Shown here piece by piece: positions 1 through 8,580 of a DNA stretch of 64,000 nucleotides. Source of the stretch: Promethearchaeota archaeon (lineage in GTDB: Archaea > Asgardarchaeota > Lokiarchaeia > Sigyniarchaeales > SOKP01); the NCBI GenBank assembly GCA_016839765.1, contig JAEOTP010000007.1, positions 62,001-126,000 of the forward strand, in the 5' to 3' direction. The notes under the pieces were generated by a model that saw nothing but the letters and a program-made list of their open reading frames with translations, did no database searches and was not told where the DNA came from. Each line of letters begins with the position of its first letter. The first letter of the stretch is position 1. The position numbers and the translations under genes are program-made.

Positions 1-159
1 AGACTTGGTTGCATAAATTGGTAAGCGTAAACTATTTTCTGTAGAAGGATATGGATCCTCTCCTGCTCTAATTTGCTGTGAATCAAAATTTTGATTATCC
101 CACACTTTACGTAATTCTTTATATATTTGATCCATAGTTTTTTTCTTTTCTTCGTCCAT
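1..159 (-). CDS. Cys/Met-metabolism PLP enzyme, N-terminal fragment
   Basis: Only the first 53 codons lie in the window; the gene runs off the left edge. The visible stretch IRAGEDPYPST followed by LPIYAT matches the N-terminal signature of the trans-sulfuration family (cystathionine gamma-synthase, methionine gamma-lyase, O-acetylhomoserine sulfhydrylase). These are PLP enzymes acting at the gamma carbon of sulfur amino acids. The ATG lies 2 nt past the stop of the upstream methyltransferase, and a GGAGGG ribosome-binding site sits inside that gene's 3' end, so the two are probably co-transcribed and translationally coupled. Which reaction it catalyses cannot be told from this fragment. The linkage to a methyltransferase hints at methionine or methanethiol metabolism, which is inference. 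Confidence 0.75.
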   Translation of the reverse strand, partial: MDEEKKKTMDQIYKELRKVWDNQNFDSQQIRAGEDPYPSTENSLRLPIYATKS

Positions 160-161
160 GA

Positions 162-1667
162 TTATCCCTCCAAACCTGTTATCCCTTCAGTAGAATCTGA
201 TTTCTCCATCCCTTCCGCTTTTCGGAAATCGTCATAAGTTCTAGAGTAAATGCGCTTATAATACTCTTGTAATTTACCTTCGATTTCTGAAGAAATTCCG
301 GGTCCTTTTTGAGTTTCAAGAATTTTATTAACTCTTTCTCTAGCTCTCATTATAATATCTTTACTTCCAAGTTTACTCCAAATTCCACGGCGATCTCGAT
401 CCACTAGTTTTGGCACAAAAATCTCCTTTCTAGTGTTTTTAGCAGTGTGTTTCAACATTAAATAATTTTTTCCTTCAGTTACCGCTCTCTTAATCTCGTT
501 GATAGCTAATGATTCCTCATCTACTCTAATTCCACTGATCCCACGTTTTACTATGTCAATCAGCTCATCATCTATCACTAGCAACTCTAATGCTTCTGCC
601 AGTGAAGATTCATACGTACCTGCACAGGTAATATAATTGATTCCGGCATTAGCTGCAAAATAGAGGGTCATAAAACGTTCAAACCCACATTGAATGTCAA
701 AACATTTTGATTCGGTTACAGCTCCAGGTCCTCTTGAAGGAATATTATAAAAACGAGCTAATTGCGCTGCAGCTGTTGTTATTAAACCTGTTTCTATAGA
801 TCCCCAAGCTACATTCCCAGTTGGAGGATCCATTGGGGCATTCATAGTGGAATAAAACACTGGGGCTCTAGGATTGATTAACTGTGTCAACACAATCGAG
901 GATAATGTTTCCATATTAGATTGTATTAATAAACCAGCTAAAGTAACTGGAGCAGTCGATCCAGCACTTGCAGCTGGAGCAATAATTGTGGGTTGTTTAT
1001 ACTTTACAAAAATAAATAACCCGTTTAGCATGATCTTAGTAAGAGTTAGTGGGCTTGTTGGATTAAAAAAACCAATTAATCTTGGTTTATTAATTAACTC
1101 TTCATCTCCTCCAACAATAATAGATGTTAGATTCATCATATCTTGGGAAGCAACTTTTCCATAACAACCCAATCCATATGGTTTATAACTGTTTTGCGCC
1201 CATGCACGAATTGTGTGGTAGTGAAGTTCTAAATAAGGGATATCATTTGGCCAGACATCTACGTGTGAACACATAATGTTTTTTAAGTTATCTACTATAC
1301 GTATTTGTTTTATAGTATCTTCTAAAATTGTTTTACGAATTCCTTTTTTCTTGGAGGGATCATAGATTTTTACTGGAGTACCTACCGTTGCAAAATTAAC
1401 AGTAGATGTATTTACTTCGAACTTAAATGACCCATCTGGACCCCATAAAGAAAATGATTGAGGAACTTTTTTTAATTGTTCTTTCACAAGATTTTCCGGA
1501 AACCTAATAAAATGATCCTTCGCTAAAGTACATCCATTTTCTATCAATAGTTCCTTTGCTTCTTCTGATTCAACTTTGACTCCAATCACTTCCAATAAAT
1601 TTAGAGTATTTGAATGAATTAACTCAATCTCATCTTTAGATAATACTTCTATTTGCTTTAATTTCAT
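162..1667 (-). CDS. MttB-family corrinoid methyltransferase (non-pyrrolysine)
   Basis: A 501-residue member of the trimethylamine methyltransferase superfamily, which moves a methyl group from a methylated amine or betaine to the cobalt of a partner corrinoid protein. The frame is open throughout with no in-frame amber codon, so it belongs to the pyrrolysine-free branch (MtgB-like) whose characterised members use glycine betaine, carnitine or proline betaine rather than trimethylamine. It is clearly paralogous to the second copy on the other side of the corrinoid gene: shared blocks include ATVGTPVKIYDP, FNPTSPL-type, NYITCAGTYE and ALELLVIDDEL. Full family length. It starts with ATG at the divergent promoter region and is followed immediately by the PLP-enzyme gene. 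The substrate is not predictable from sequence. Confidence 0.88.
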   Translation of the reverse strand: MKLKQIEVLSKDEIELIHSNTLNLLEVIGVKVESEEAKELLIENGCTLAKDHFIRFPENLVKEQLKKVPQSFSLWGPDGSFKFEVNTSTVNFATVGTPVKIYDPSKKKGIRKTILEDTIKQIRIVDNLKNIMCSHVDVWPNDIPYLELHYHTIRAWAQNSYKPYGLGCYGKVASQDMMNLTSIIVGGDEELINKPRLIGFFNPTSPLTLTKIMLNGLFIFVKYKQPTIIAPAASAGSTAPVTLAGLLIQSNMETLSSIVLTQLINPRAPVFYSTMNAPMDPPTGNVAWGSIETGLITTAAAQLARFYNIPSRGPGAVTESKCFDIQCGFERFMTLYFAANAGINYITCAGTYESSLAEALELLVIDDELIDIVKRGISGIRVDEESLAINEIKRAVTEGKNYLMLKHTAKNTRKEIFVPKLVDRDRRGIWSKLGSKDIIMRARERVNKILETQKGPGISSEIEGKLQEYYKRIYSRTYDDFRKAEGMEKSDSTEGITGLEG

Positions 1668-1792
1668 AATAATCTTCTTTAAAATAAGCCTGATTATATT
1701 AAATAATATATGATATGATGAGTTTAAAAAACTTATTTTAAAGAATTCATTTTTGATAATAAATTAATTTTAAAATATTTAAGGGATATTGC
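1668..1792. promoter_or_regulatory. divergent promoter region of the methyltransferase cluster
   Basis: A 125-nt AT-rich spacer separates the two divergently read halves of the cluster. The leftward side contains an ATATATTATTTAATATA-like stretch about 20-40 nt before the leftward ATG. The rightward side contains TTTTAAAATATTTAAG ahead of a weak AAGGGAT ribosome site and the corrinoid gene ATG. Both are plausible archaeal TATA elements, but in such AT-rich DNA the match is weak evidence. The shared spacer would allow co-regulation of both methyltransferases. Confidence 0.35.
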
Positions 1793-2437
1793 ATGTCAAT
1801 TGAAGATGAAATGAGACAATTTGTAGAAGAATGGGATAAAGAAGGATTAAAAGAAATGTGTAAATCCTTAATTGATAAAGGAAAGGCTAGTCCTGAAGAA
1901 TTATTAAAATTCATTGGAAATATAATGAAATTTATTGGTGAACAATTTGAAAACGAAGAGATTTTCCTTCCAGATTTAATTGGTGCTGCTGACACTGTAA
2001 AGGATACTATTGATGAAATTTTAGACCCTGCTATTAGAAAATCTGGAGGAGAAAAAGAAACTTTAGGAAAAGTTATAATTGGTACGGTAGAAAGTGATGT
2101 TCATAGTATTGGGAAAGATCTTGTAGGCTCCTTTCTGTTTGCTAATGGATTTGAAGTATTCAATTTAGGTGTAGAAGTTACCGCTGATGAATTCATCTCT
2201 AAAGCGGAAGAGGTCGGAGCGCAGGTAATAGGGTTATCATCTTTGCTTACAATGTCTATGGATTTTCAGAGACAAGTAATTGAAGAATTAAAAAACAGAG
2301 GATTAAGAGATAAGTATATTGTAATTGTTGGCGGAGCTCCTACTTCAGAAGATTGGGCAGAACAAATTGGCGCGGATGGTTGGGCAGATGATGCGATTGA
2401 GGCGGTAGAACTTATTAACAATTTAATCACAAAATAA
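1793..2437 (+). CDS. corrinoid (methyltransferase cognate) protein, MtbC/MttC type
   Basis: A 214-residue two-domain corrinoid carrier. Residues 1-90 form the helical cap (B12-binding-2) domain. Residues 93-214 form the Rossmann-like B12-binding domain with the DxHxxG motif (D102, H104, G107), where H104 should be the lower axial ligand of cobalt. The downstream SxL (around 149-151) and GG (180-181) motifs that hold the nucleotide tail are also present. It accepts the methyl group from an MttB-type enzyme and hands it to a second methyltransferase not encoded here. It lies between two MttB paralogues and is 13 nt from the rightward one, so it could serve both. Length is typical of the family. 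Confidence 0.93.
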   Translation: MSIEDEMRQFVEEWDKEGLKEMCKSLIDKGKASPEELLKFIGNIMKFIGEQFENEEIFLPDLIGAADTVKDTIDEILDPAIRKSGGEKETLGKVIIGTVESDVHSIGKDLVGSFLFANGFEVFNLGVEVTADEFISKAEEVGAQVIGLSSLLTMSMDFQRQVIEELKNRGLRDKYIVIVGGAPTSEDWAEQIGADGWADDAIEAVELINNLITK

Positions 2438-2450
2438 AAGGAGTAAAAAG

Positions 2451-3980
2451 ATGAGATTAAAACATATTGAAGTATTTTCAAAGGATGAAATCCAAGAGAT
2501 TCATTCCGCATCCATACAATTATTAACAGATGTTGGAATGAAAATTGATGCCCAAGATGCAAGAAATCTTCTTAAAGAAAATGGTGCTGAAGTAGATACT
2601 GAAAGTAAATTTGTGAAATTCCCGGAAGCTCTGATAAGAGAAAAATTAAAAACTGTCCCCGATCATTTTAGACTACATGGTCCAGATGGGCACTTTAATT
2701 TTGAAGTAAATACAAAAGATACTATTTTTGCTACTATTGGAACACCAGTAAAAATTTATGACCCGCTCCAGAAAAAAGGAATAAGAAAAACTCTTTTTTC
2801 CGATACTATTCAACAGATAAAAATAGTTGATTCTCTTGAGAATATATTATGCTCACATATTGATGTGTGGCCTAACGACATTTCATACATTACTATTCAT
2901 GTGCATTGTATTTATCAATGGGCAAAAAACACTAGAAAACCCTATGGATTGGGCTGTCTAGGGAAATTAGCGAGTACAGATATGATGAAAATGACGTCAA
3001 TGATCGTTGGTGGAGAGACAGAATTAATTAAAAGACCTAGGTTAGTTGGATTTATGAATCCAACAAGCCCACTACATCTACCGGTAATTATGACTAATGG
3101 GTTTGCAGTTTTTACAAAATACAAACAACCAACTATTATTGCACCAGAGGCACTTGCAGGATCTTCTGCTCCAGTAACATTAGCTGGATTAATAACTCAA
3201 ACTAATGCCGAAATCCTTGGTAGCATAATCCTTTCTCAAATATATAATCCCGGTGCTCCAGTATTTTATGGAACTGTGTCCCATATAACTGATATGCGTA
3301 CAGGAAATTCTGCAATGGGGTCTCCTGAAATGGGATTAATTACAGCAGGAATTGCACAACTGGCACGTTATTATAATATTCCTTCGCGTGGTCCTGGAGG
3401 AGGTACAGATTCTAAAATTCTCGATATGCAAAATGGAATTGAGCGTTTGCAGACTTTAATGTTAGCAGCTCAAGCAGGAGTAAATTATATCACTTGTGCG
3501 GGAACATATGAAGCTACTTTAGTCGAAGCATTGGAATTATTAGTAATAGATGATGAACTTGCCGGGATGGTACAAAGAGCAATTGAAGGAATTACTGTCA
3601 ATGACGATACAATAGGATTGGATGTTATTAAAAAAGTGGCTACTAGTGAAAAAGAGGGAGTTAATTTCTTGGCTGAAAGACACACTCGAGATCACATGAA
3701 ATCAGAATTATACTTTCCTAAACTATTAGATCGAAATAGACGTACTACATGGTATAAAAAAGGTGCTAAAGATATTATTACTCGTGCACGAGAAAAAGTA
3801 GACCAAATCCTTATAGCTCATAAACCTAACGAATTACTTAAAGATTTGGATAATAAATTGCTTAAATTTATAAAAATTGTTGAATCTAGAACGTTCGATG
3901 ATTATAAAAAAGCAGAGGGTTTAATGGCCTCCAAAATTACATTGCCAGATGGTATTGAAATTAAAGAGAATGACAAATAA
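2451..3980 (+). CDS. MttB-family corrinoid methyltransferase, second copy (non-pyrrolysine)
   Basis: A 509-residue paralogue of the leftward methyltransferase, with matching blocks along the whole length (for example TIGTPVKIYDP, PSRGPGGGTDSK and NYITCAGTYEA). No in-frame TAG interrupts it, so pyrrolysine is not used. A clear AGGAGT ribosome site precedes the ATG and the gene follows the corrinoid protein by 13 nt, making a two-gene operon. The paralogues differ in the putative active-site region (PSRGPGAVTESKCF versus PSRGPGGGTDSKIL), which suggests different methylated substrates sharing one corrinoid carrier. The role is catabolic methyl transfer in the cytoplasm; the actual substrate is unknown. 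Confidence 0.9.
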   Translation: MRLKHIEVFSKDEIQEIHSASIQLLTDVGMKIDAQDARNLLKENGAEVDTESKFVKFPEALIREKLKTVPDHFRLHGPDGHFNFEVNTKDTIFATIGTPVKIYDPLQKKGIRKTLFSDTIQQIKIVDSLENILCSHIDVWPNDISYITIHVHCIYQWAKNTRKPYGLGCLGKLASTDMMKMTSMIVGGETELIKRPRLVGFMNPTSPLHLPVIMTNGFAVFTKYKQPTIIAPEALAGSSAPVTLAGLITQTNAEILGSIILSQIYNPGAPVFYGTVSHITDMRTGNSAMGSPEMGLITAGIAQLARYYNIPSRGPGGGTDSKILDMQNGIERLQTLMLAAQAGVNYITCAGTYEATLVEALELLVIDDELAGMVQRAIEGITVNDDTIGLDVIKKVATSEKEGVNFLAERHTRDHMKSELYFPKLLDRNRRTTWYKKGAKDIITRAREKVDQILIAHKPNELLKDLDNKLLKFIKIVESRTFDDYKKAEGLMASKITLPDGIEIKENDK

Positions 3981-3990
3981 AGTTAATCCT

Positions 3991-4134
3991 TCATGGTACT
4001 GATAAAATTACAATTGCTATACTAGCAAGAATACCAATAAACATTATAAAAAAAATTAGAATTGCAATTTGTTTCCTTCTCTTCGACCTTTTAAGGGTAC
4101 TTTTTCTAATTTTTCGAGACCTTCCATAACTCAT
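3991..4134 (-). CDS. small basic single-pass membrane peptide
   Basis: A 47-codon open frame that begins with ATG 15 nt after the gelsolin-like gene on the same strand. It has a strongly basic N-terminal half (MSYGRSRKIRKST, then LKRSKRRKQ) followed by one continuous hydrophobic segment of about 24 residues (IAILIFFIMFIGILASIAIV) and a short tail. This is the layout of a signal-anchored, N-in peptide. The charge split argues against chance, but there is no strong ribosome site and no family recognised. It could be a partner of the gelsolin-like protein at the membrane; that is inference. Confidence 0.45.
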   Translation of the reverse strand: MSYGRSRKIRKSTLKRSKRRKQIAILIFFIMFIGILASIAIVILSVP

Positions 4135-4149
4135 AAGTTACCAATTAAA

Positions 4150-4881
4150 TTAATTTTTCTTTATACTATCATCAACTTCAACTTTTTGTAAAAGCTCCGT
4201 TAGAATAACATTATTATAAGAGAGAAGCATCCTTGGTACGTAATTTTCAGCTAAATAAGCACCATCTTCAACTTCCTCTCTTAATGGAAATAATTGTTTT
4301 TCCTTAATAACAGAGCCTAAATAATTGCGGTCATATTCTTTATATCCAAATAATTTGTTTTTTACAATTATCATTTTTCTTTCATATCCTTCAGGGAGAC
4401 CTGCCTTTTCAAGTATTAAAAGGATTCTTTCTCTGGATAACGATTCTAATAATTCAAGATCTTCTTCAGTCCCTTCATACGCAGGTCCAGTTTGAACTGC
4501 TTCATAATCAATTTCTTCTTCTAGTCCTAACATGACTTTAAACGCAATTGTTTCATTATCTTGGTCAACTGCTGTTATTTTAAATGCAATACCATGCCTA
4601 TCTCTTATTGGAGCTGCCATTTTTGCTGCAATAAATTTCATTCTCGTAGTGGTATTATACCCATGCCATAACCATACTCGATAGTGTTTTGGGTCAATAA
4701 AAAGAAGAATAAAATCATCATCTAATAGATCTTTCAATTCAATCTCAGGATCAATTATTAATTCATCAAAATCTCCAATTTGATCATTAAATTGATAGAC
4801 AATTATGGTTTGCTCTTTTCTACTTACTTTCTCCTCTTCTTTTTTTTCTTCAATGCTTGAAGATGGTGGTTTGTTTGACAT
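4150..4881 (-). CDS. gelsolin-like domain protein
   Basis: A 243-residue protein with an acidic/basic low-complexity N-terminus (1-24). About residues 25-122 resemble one gelsolin repeat: a short beta strand, the DDDFILLFIDPKHYRVWLWHG block (W70, W72, G74), then a long helix TTRMKFIAAKMA and a final strand-rich part ending GLEEE. This pattern corresponds to the dDxyllD..i.vW.G......E...A core of gelsolin/villin repeats, which bind and sever actin in eukaryotes and regulate Asgard actins in vitro. The C-terminal 120 residues are a separate unrecognised domain. There is no signal peptide, so it should act in the cytoplasm. The match is by eye, and a more distant roadblock-like or unrelated alpha/beta fold is the main alternative. 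Confidence 0.6.
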   Translation of the reverse strand: MSNKPPSSSIEEKKEEEKVSRKEQTIIVYQFNDQIGDFDELIIDPEIELKDLLDDDFILLFIDPKHYRVWLWHGYNTTTRMKFIAAKMAAPIRDRHGIAFKITAVDQDNETIAFKVMLGLEEEIDYEAVQTGPAYEGTEEDLELLESLSRERILLILEKAGLPEGYERKMIIVKNKLFGYKEYDRNYLGSVIKEKQLFPLREEVEDGAYLAENYVPRMLLSYNNVILTELLQKVEVDDSIKKN

Positions 4882-5067
4882 ATTAAATTAAAAAAATAGT
4901 ATTCAAGTCTATATTAGTTATTAGTTTTAATAATATATTATTATTTTTTGTATTAAAATAGATAGGTTGGTTCTCAAGAATTTTATAATTTATGTAATAA
5001 TCAATTAATTAATCGTCCTAAATGTATTTTTTTAATAAAACCTAAATAAAGGTTAAACTAAAATTAA

Positions 5068-5152
5068 GCGGGAATTGCCAAGTCTGGCCAAAGGCGCTGG
5101 ACTCAGAATCCAGTCTCGTAGGGGTTCGGGGGTTCAAATCCCTCTTCCCGCA
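5068..5152 (+). tRNA. tRNA-Leu (CAG)
   Basis: An 85-nt class II tRNA. The acceptor stem GCGGGAA pairs with TTCCCGC, with A as discriminator. The anticodon stem CTGGA/TCCAG closes the loop CTCAGAA with anticodon CAG, reading leucine codon CUG. A long variable arm follows, as expected for tRNA-Leu, then the T-arm with loop TTCAAAT. The 3' CCA is not encoded (the next bases are TTT) and there is no intron. A CCTAAATAAA element 18-27 nt upstream is a plausible TATA box. Confidence 0.95.
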
Positions 5153-5183
5153 TTTATTTTTTTTATAAGAAAATAACTATATA

Positions 5184-7337
5184 TTAAACCAAACTCAATT
5201 TATTATTACAACTGGGGCAAAATAGGGGTAATTCTTGTTCACATGATTCTAGTATATCACTATTTAGCATCTTTCTCCAGCATACTAGTTTATCTTCTGA
5301 TTGAATCATATCTCTTCCATGATGTTGAGGTATAATCCGTTTTGTTTTACAGTTCTCGCAAATTATCATAATTGATTCTGTATTAATATTATCGGAAGAG
5401 ATTTCAGAAATTTTATTTTTATAACGAAATATTCTCATAGCGTTCAACATTACGGCGAGTGAAACTCCCATATCGCCAATTCCTACAGCTAACCATAATG
5501 TCATTAACCCAATGACCGTTAAAACAGCAAAAGACACTTTAATACTAATTGATGCCCAGATATTTTGTTTTATAATTTTATTTGTTTTCTTTGAGATATC
5601 AATAAAATCAATAATTTTTTTAAGATCATCATTTATAATGATAACATCAGCAGTTTCTAAGGTAAGATCTGTAGCAGAAGCACCAATGGCTATTCCTAGA
5701 TCTGATAACGCTAAAGCAGGAGCGTCATTTATTCCATCTCCCACCATCGCAACACCTTTATAATTAGCTTTTAATTTTTTAATTTCCTCCAATTTTTGGT
5801 CTGGCAATAGTTCACCGTATATATTATCTATATCTAAACAATAACCAATTGTATTGCATACATTTTGATTATCACCTGATATTAGAATAGATTTATATTT
5901 TCTTCTTTTCAAACCATCTATTAATAAAGGAGAAGTTATTCTTAAGACATCTCGAATAGAAATTAATCCAATTAGTCCATTATTTCCAACCAATATTGGG
6001 ATAGTTCCATTCTCTTCAATTTCTTTTAATTCTTCAATTGGTAGATTAAAATTAAGCTCATTAAAAAATTTCTGGCTACCAATATAATATAATCTTCCGT
6101 TAATCTCTCCCTTTATTCCCATTCCTTTTGAGATTTCAAAATTAGTGACATTCAATAAATCAACATTCATCCTTTTAGCTTGGCTAACAATTGCTTGACC
6201 AATAGGATGTTCTGAAAGTGATTCTAAACTCGCTGCGATGCCTAATATTGCATTCTCATCATATCCCCCATAAGCTCTAACCTCAAAAACTTTAAGAGAT
6301 CCCTCCGTTAGCGTCCCAGTTTTATCAAATGCAATTGCTTGAATTTTATCAACTTTTTCAATAAATACATTTCCTTTTACTAAGATACCTTCTTTTGCCA
6401 ATTTTGTGAGCGCTGTAATATTTGCTAATGGCGTTGAGAGTGTTAAAGCACAAGGGCATGATACTACTAGCAAAATTAAGCCACGATAGAACCAATTATT
6501 AAAATCTAATCGAAATATTAACGGAGGTAATATCATTACTATAAGTGACATAATTAGTATTATTGGAGTATAATACTTGGCAAACTTCTCAATAAATTTC
6601 TCACTTTTACTTTTATTTTGCTGTGCTTCTTTTATACTTCGTGCAATTTGAGCTACAACAGTATCATTGGTTTCTCTAATTACTTCAACGTCAACAAAAC
6701 CCTCAGAATTAATACTAGCAGCAAAGACCTCATCTCCTTCAATTTTAAATACTGGTAAAGATTCACCCGTAATTGTACTTTCATCAAAATACGATTTACC
6801 TTTTATAATAATACCATCTAAAGGAACTTTCATTGCTGGTTTCACACCTATTATATCTCCCTTTTTAATTTGGATAGCTGGTACAGAAATATACTCATTT
6901 CCTTTTTTTAACAATGCTTCATTAGGAGATAATTCAAGTAATTCTTTAATTGCATCTCGAGATTTATCTGTGGTAAGTTCTTCTATATGTTCTGCAATAG
7001 CATATAGTAGTATGGCAGTTGCGCCTTCTTGACCATGGAGAATAAAAAAGGAAGCAATAGTTGCAATTATCATTAAAATATTTGCCGTTATTTTTTTATT
7101 AATTACATCTTTAATTGCTTCTTTAACTACACCATAACTAGATAGAATTATCGAAAAGATTGCTAACAATTGGCCTATCAAGACTTCTTCAAAAGCAAAT
7201 TCCAAAAAAATAGCTATTGTTAATAGTATTGCAGAAGGTATTATGAAATACCAAAACTTTTTCTCAAAAAAAGTGCTTTCTTCTATTTCTTCTATGTTAA
7301 TATCACAAGCAGCGTGTGAACATTCAAAATGAGAGAT
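5184..7337 (-). CDS. heavy-metal-translocating P1B-type ATPase with C-terminal zinc-ribbon-like tail; probable ATC start
   Basis: A metal-pumping P-type ATPase of the inner membrane. It has the TGES actuator loop, the membrane metal site SCPCALTLSTP (CPC), the phosphorylation motif DKTGTLTEG, the SEHPIG motif and the hinge GDGINDAPALA. Together these fit a Zn/Cd/Co or Cu exporter. The last 65 residues add CENC, HHGRDM, C and CPSC motifs, a likely extra metal-binding ribbon. The only usual start codon (TTG at 7205) falls inside the first membrane helix. The frame stays open upstream through FECSHAACDINIEEIEES and a hydrophobic helix back to a stop, with no ATG/GTG/TTG. An ATC 5 nt after GGTGAT is the best start (717 aa). 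A one-base A-run error that would link a GTG is the alternative. Confidence 0.88.
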   Translation of the reverse strand: MSHFECSHAACDINIEEIEESTFFEKKFWYFIIPSAILLTIAIFLEFAFEEVLIGQLLAIFSIILSSYGVVKEAIKDVINKKITANILMIIATIASFFILHGQEGATAILLYAIAEHIEELTTDKSRDAIKELLELSPNEALLKKGNEYISVPAIQIKKGDIIGVKPAMKVPLDGIIIKGKSYFDESTITGESLPVFKIEGDEVFAASINSEGFVDVEVIRETNDTVVAQIARSIKEAQQNKSKSEKFIEKFAKYYTPIILIMSLIVMILPPLIFRLDFNNWFYRGLILLVVSCPCALTLSTPLANITALTKLAKEGILVKGNVFIEKVDKIQAIAFDKTGTLTEGSLKVFEVRAYGGYDENAILGIAASLESLSEHPIGQAIVSQAKRMNVDLLNVTNFEISKGMGIKGEINGRLYYIGSQKFFNELNFNLPIEELKEIEENGTIPILVGNNGLIGLISIRDVLRITSPLLIDGLKRRKYKSILISGDNQNVCNTIGYCLDIDNIYGELLPDQKLEEIKKLKANYKGVAMVGDGINDAPALALSDLGIAIGASATDLTLETADVIIINDDLKKIIDFIDISKKTNKIIKQNIWASISIKVSFAVLTVIGLMTLWLAVGIGDMGVSLAVMLNAMRIFRYKNKISEISSDNINTESIMIICENCKTKRIIPQHHGRDMIQSEDKLVCWRKMLNSDILESCEQELPLFCPSCNNKLSLV

Positions 7338-7477
7338 TTTTTATCACCTAATTTAAAAATACTGAAGAAAACATAAAAACTTGATATTTATGGATAATAA
7401 AAAAAAATCCGTTCTAAAGTTATTAGATATTGATATTTAGTTAAATTTATTATTTTTCAAAAAAAATTCTAAAAAAT

Positions 7478-8359
7478 TTACTTGATAACATATACTAATT
7501 TTTGACCCTCATCTAGAGGAAGGTTTAATTTTTTTCTAATTTCATTTCTTATCAAATATCCACCTACATGAAGAATAGAATCTTTTAAAATTGAGTCTTG
7601 GTCCATGGAAGCATTACACGGATATGAATGATGTGCTTTACTAATTCTTTCATTTAAACTGAGTTCTCCATTACTAATATATTTACTCTTTAATTGTTGT
7701 AGTATAAAATAAGTTGAGCCACATGGAGCACTTTGTAGAACACAGCTGTCTAAAATAGCGTTTCCCTCTTTATTTAATAAAAACGAAATTATAGGAACGC
7801 CTATTTTAAAGTATTCAATAAATTCTAATATGTAATTTCTATCTTTAGTGATATTGAACCCTTCTCTATTATGTTCATTAAGCTCTTTGCTCAATGAACA
7901 GAAAGGTTTCGGAAAAGCGGCTTGAATACCAAATTGCTCAAAATCATTTATAATTTGCACTTGTAATCCCGGTGGAACCCATTTCGGGTTTTCAATTGGA
8001 ACTATAACAGCCTTTATTTTTGTATTCTTCAGATATTCAGGTAATCCTGATAGTAAATCTTGATGAATCCCAACGACTAATAAAAACTCCACCTGTGGTA
8101 TATTTTTTGGTAAATAATCCTCAGGGTTTTCTATAAAACCTGGAACATTTTCTCCAATTTTCTCATAGAAGTAAACAGAACCTGAATAATTTTTTAAATT
8201 TTCTCTACAATGGTCACACTTTACATTTTGTTCGTATAATTCACATGCTTTACAGAATTGATCATCATTAATAAGATTTCCAATAAATTTTTGAGCTAAC
8301 ATCTCTGTATCGGGATCTGCGCCATAGAATACTCCAAGTTTATAATGCTTATCGTTCAT
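7478..8359 (-). CDS. DUF166 family protein
   Basis: A 293-residue protein recognisable as the archaeal DUF166 family, sometimes labelled thymidylate-synthase-like. Features are an N-terminal ligand-like Cys cluster (CKACELYEQNVKCDHC), the block VPIENPKWVPPGL, then FPKPFCSL and the conserved SAPCGSTYFI near residue 210, with YPCNAS and a C-terminal HVGGYLIR segment. The spaced cysteines suggest a metal or iron-sulfur centre, but no function is established for the family. Cytoplasmic, with no membrane segments. ATG start, with no strong ribosome site and no operon partner: the genes on either side are well separated. Confidence 0.8.
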   Translation of the reverse strand: MNDKHYKLGVFYGADPDTEMLAQKFIGNLINDDQFCKACELYEQNVKCDHCRENLKNYSGSVYFYEKIGENVPGFIENPEDYLPKNIPQVEFLLVVGIHQDLLSGLPEYLKNTKIKAVIVPIENPKWVPPGLQVQIINDFEQFGIQAAFPKPFCSLSKELNEHNREGFNITKDRNYILEFIEYFKIGVPIISFLLNKEGNAILDSCVLQSAPCGSTYFILQQLKSKYISNGELSLNERISKAHHSYPCNASMDQDSILKDSILHVGGYLIRNEIRKKLNLPLDEGQKLVYVIK

Positions 8360-8580
8360 TATGAATTATATTTAGTTATTACTTTTATTTATAATTCTAA
8401 TATTTTAAAAACCTTATAATTTTTAACCCGAACATCTTCATTTGCTTTATAATTTCAATTTTAAATAATAATATAGTGAAGAAAGGATTAATATGAGGCA
8501 TTATAATTTAAATACTATATGCATTATGCTTATCATATAATATATTATTTTAAAAAGAAATTTTTTCACTCTATTACGAA

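Noticed and set aside
874-1164. Open frame antisense to the leftward methyltransferase
   Set aside because: Lies wholly within a clear MttB-family gene and has no family resemblance, ribosome site or conserved motif.
162-3980. Pyrrolysine-containing trimethylamine methyltransferases
   Set aside because: Both MttB-family frames run without an in-frame amber codon, so they belong to the non-pyrrolysine branch.
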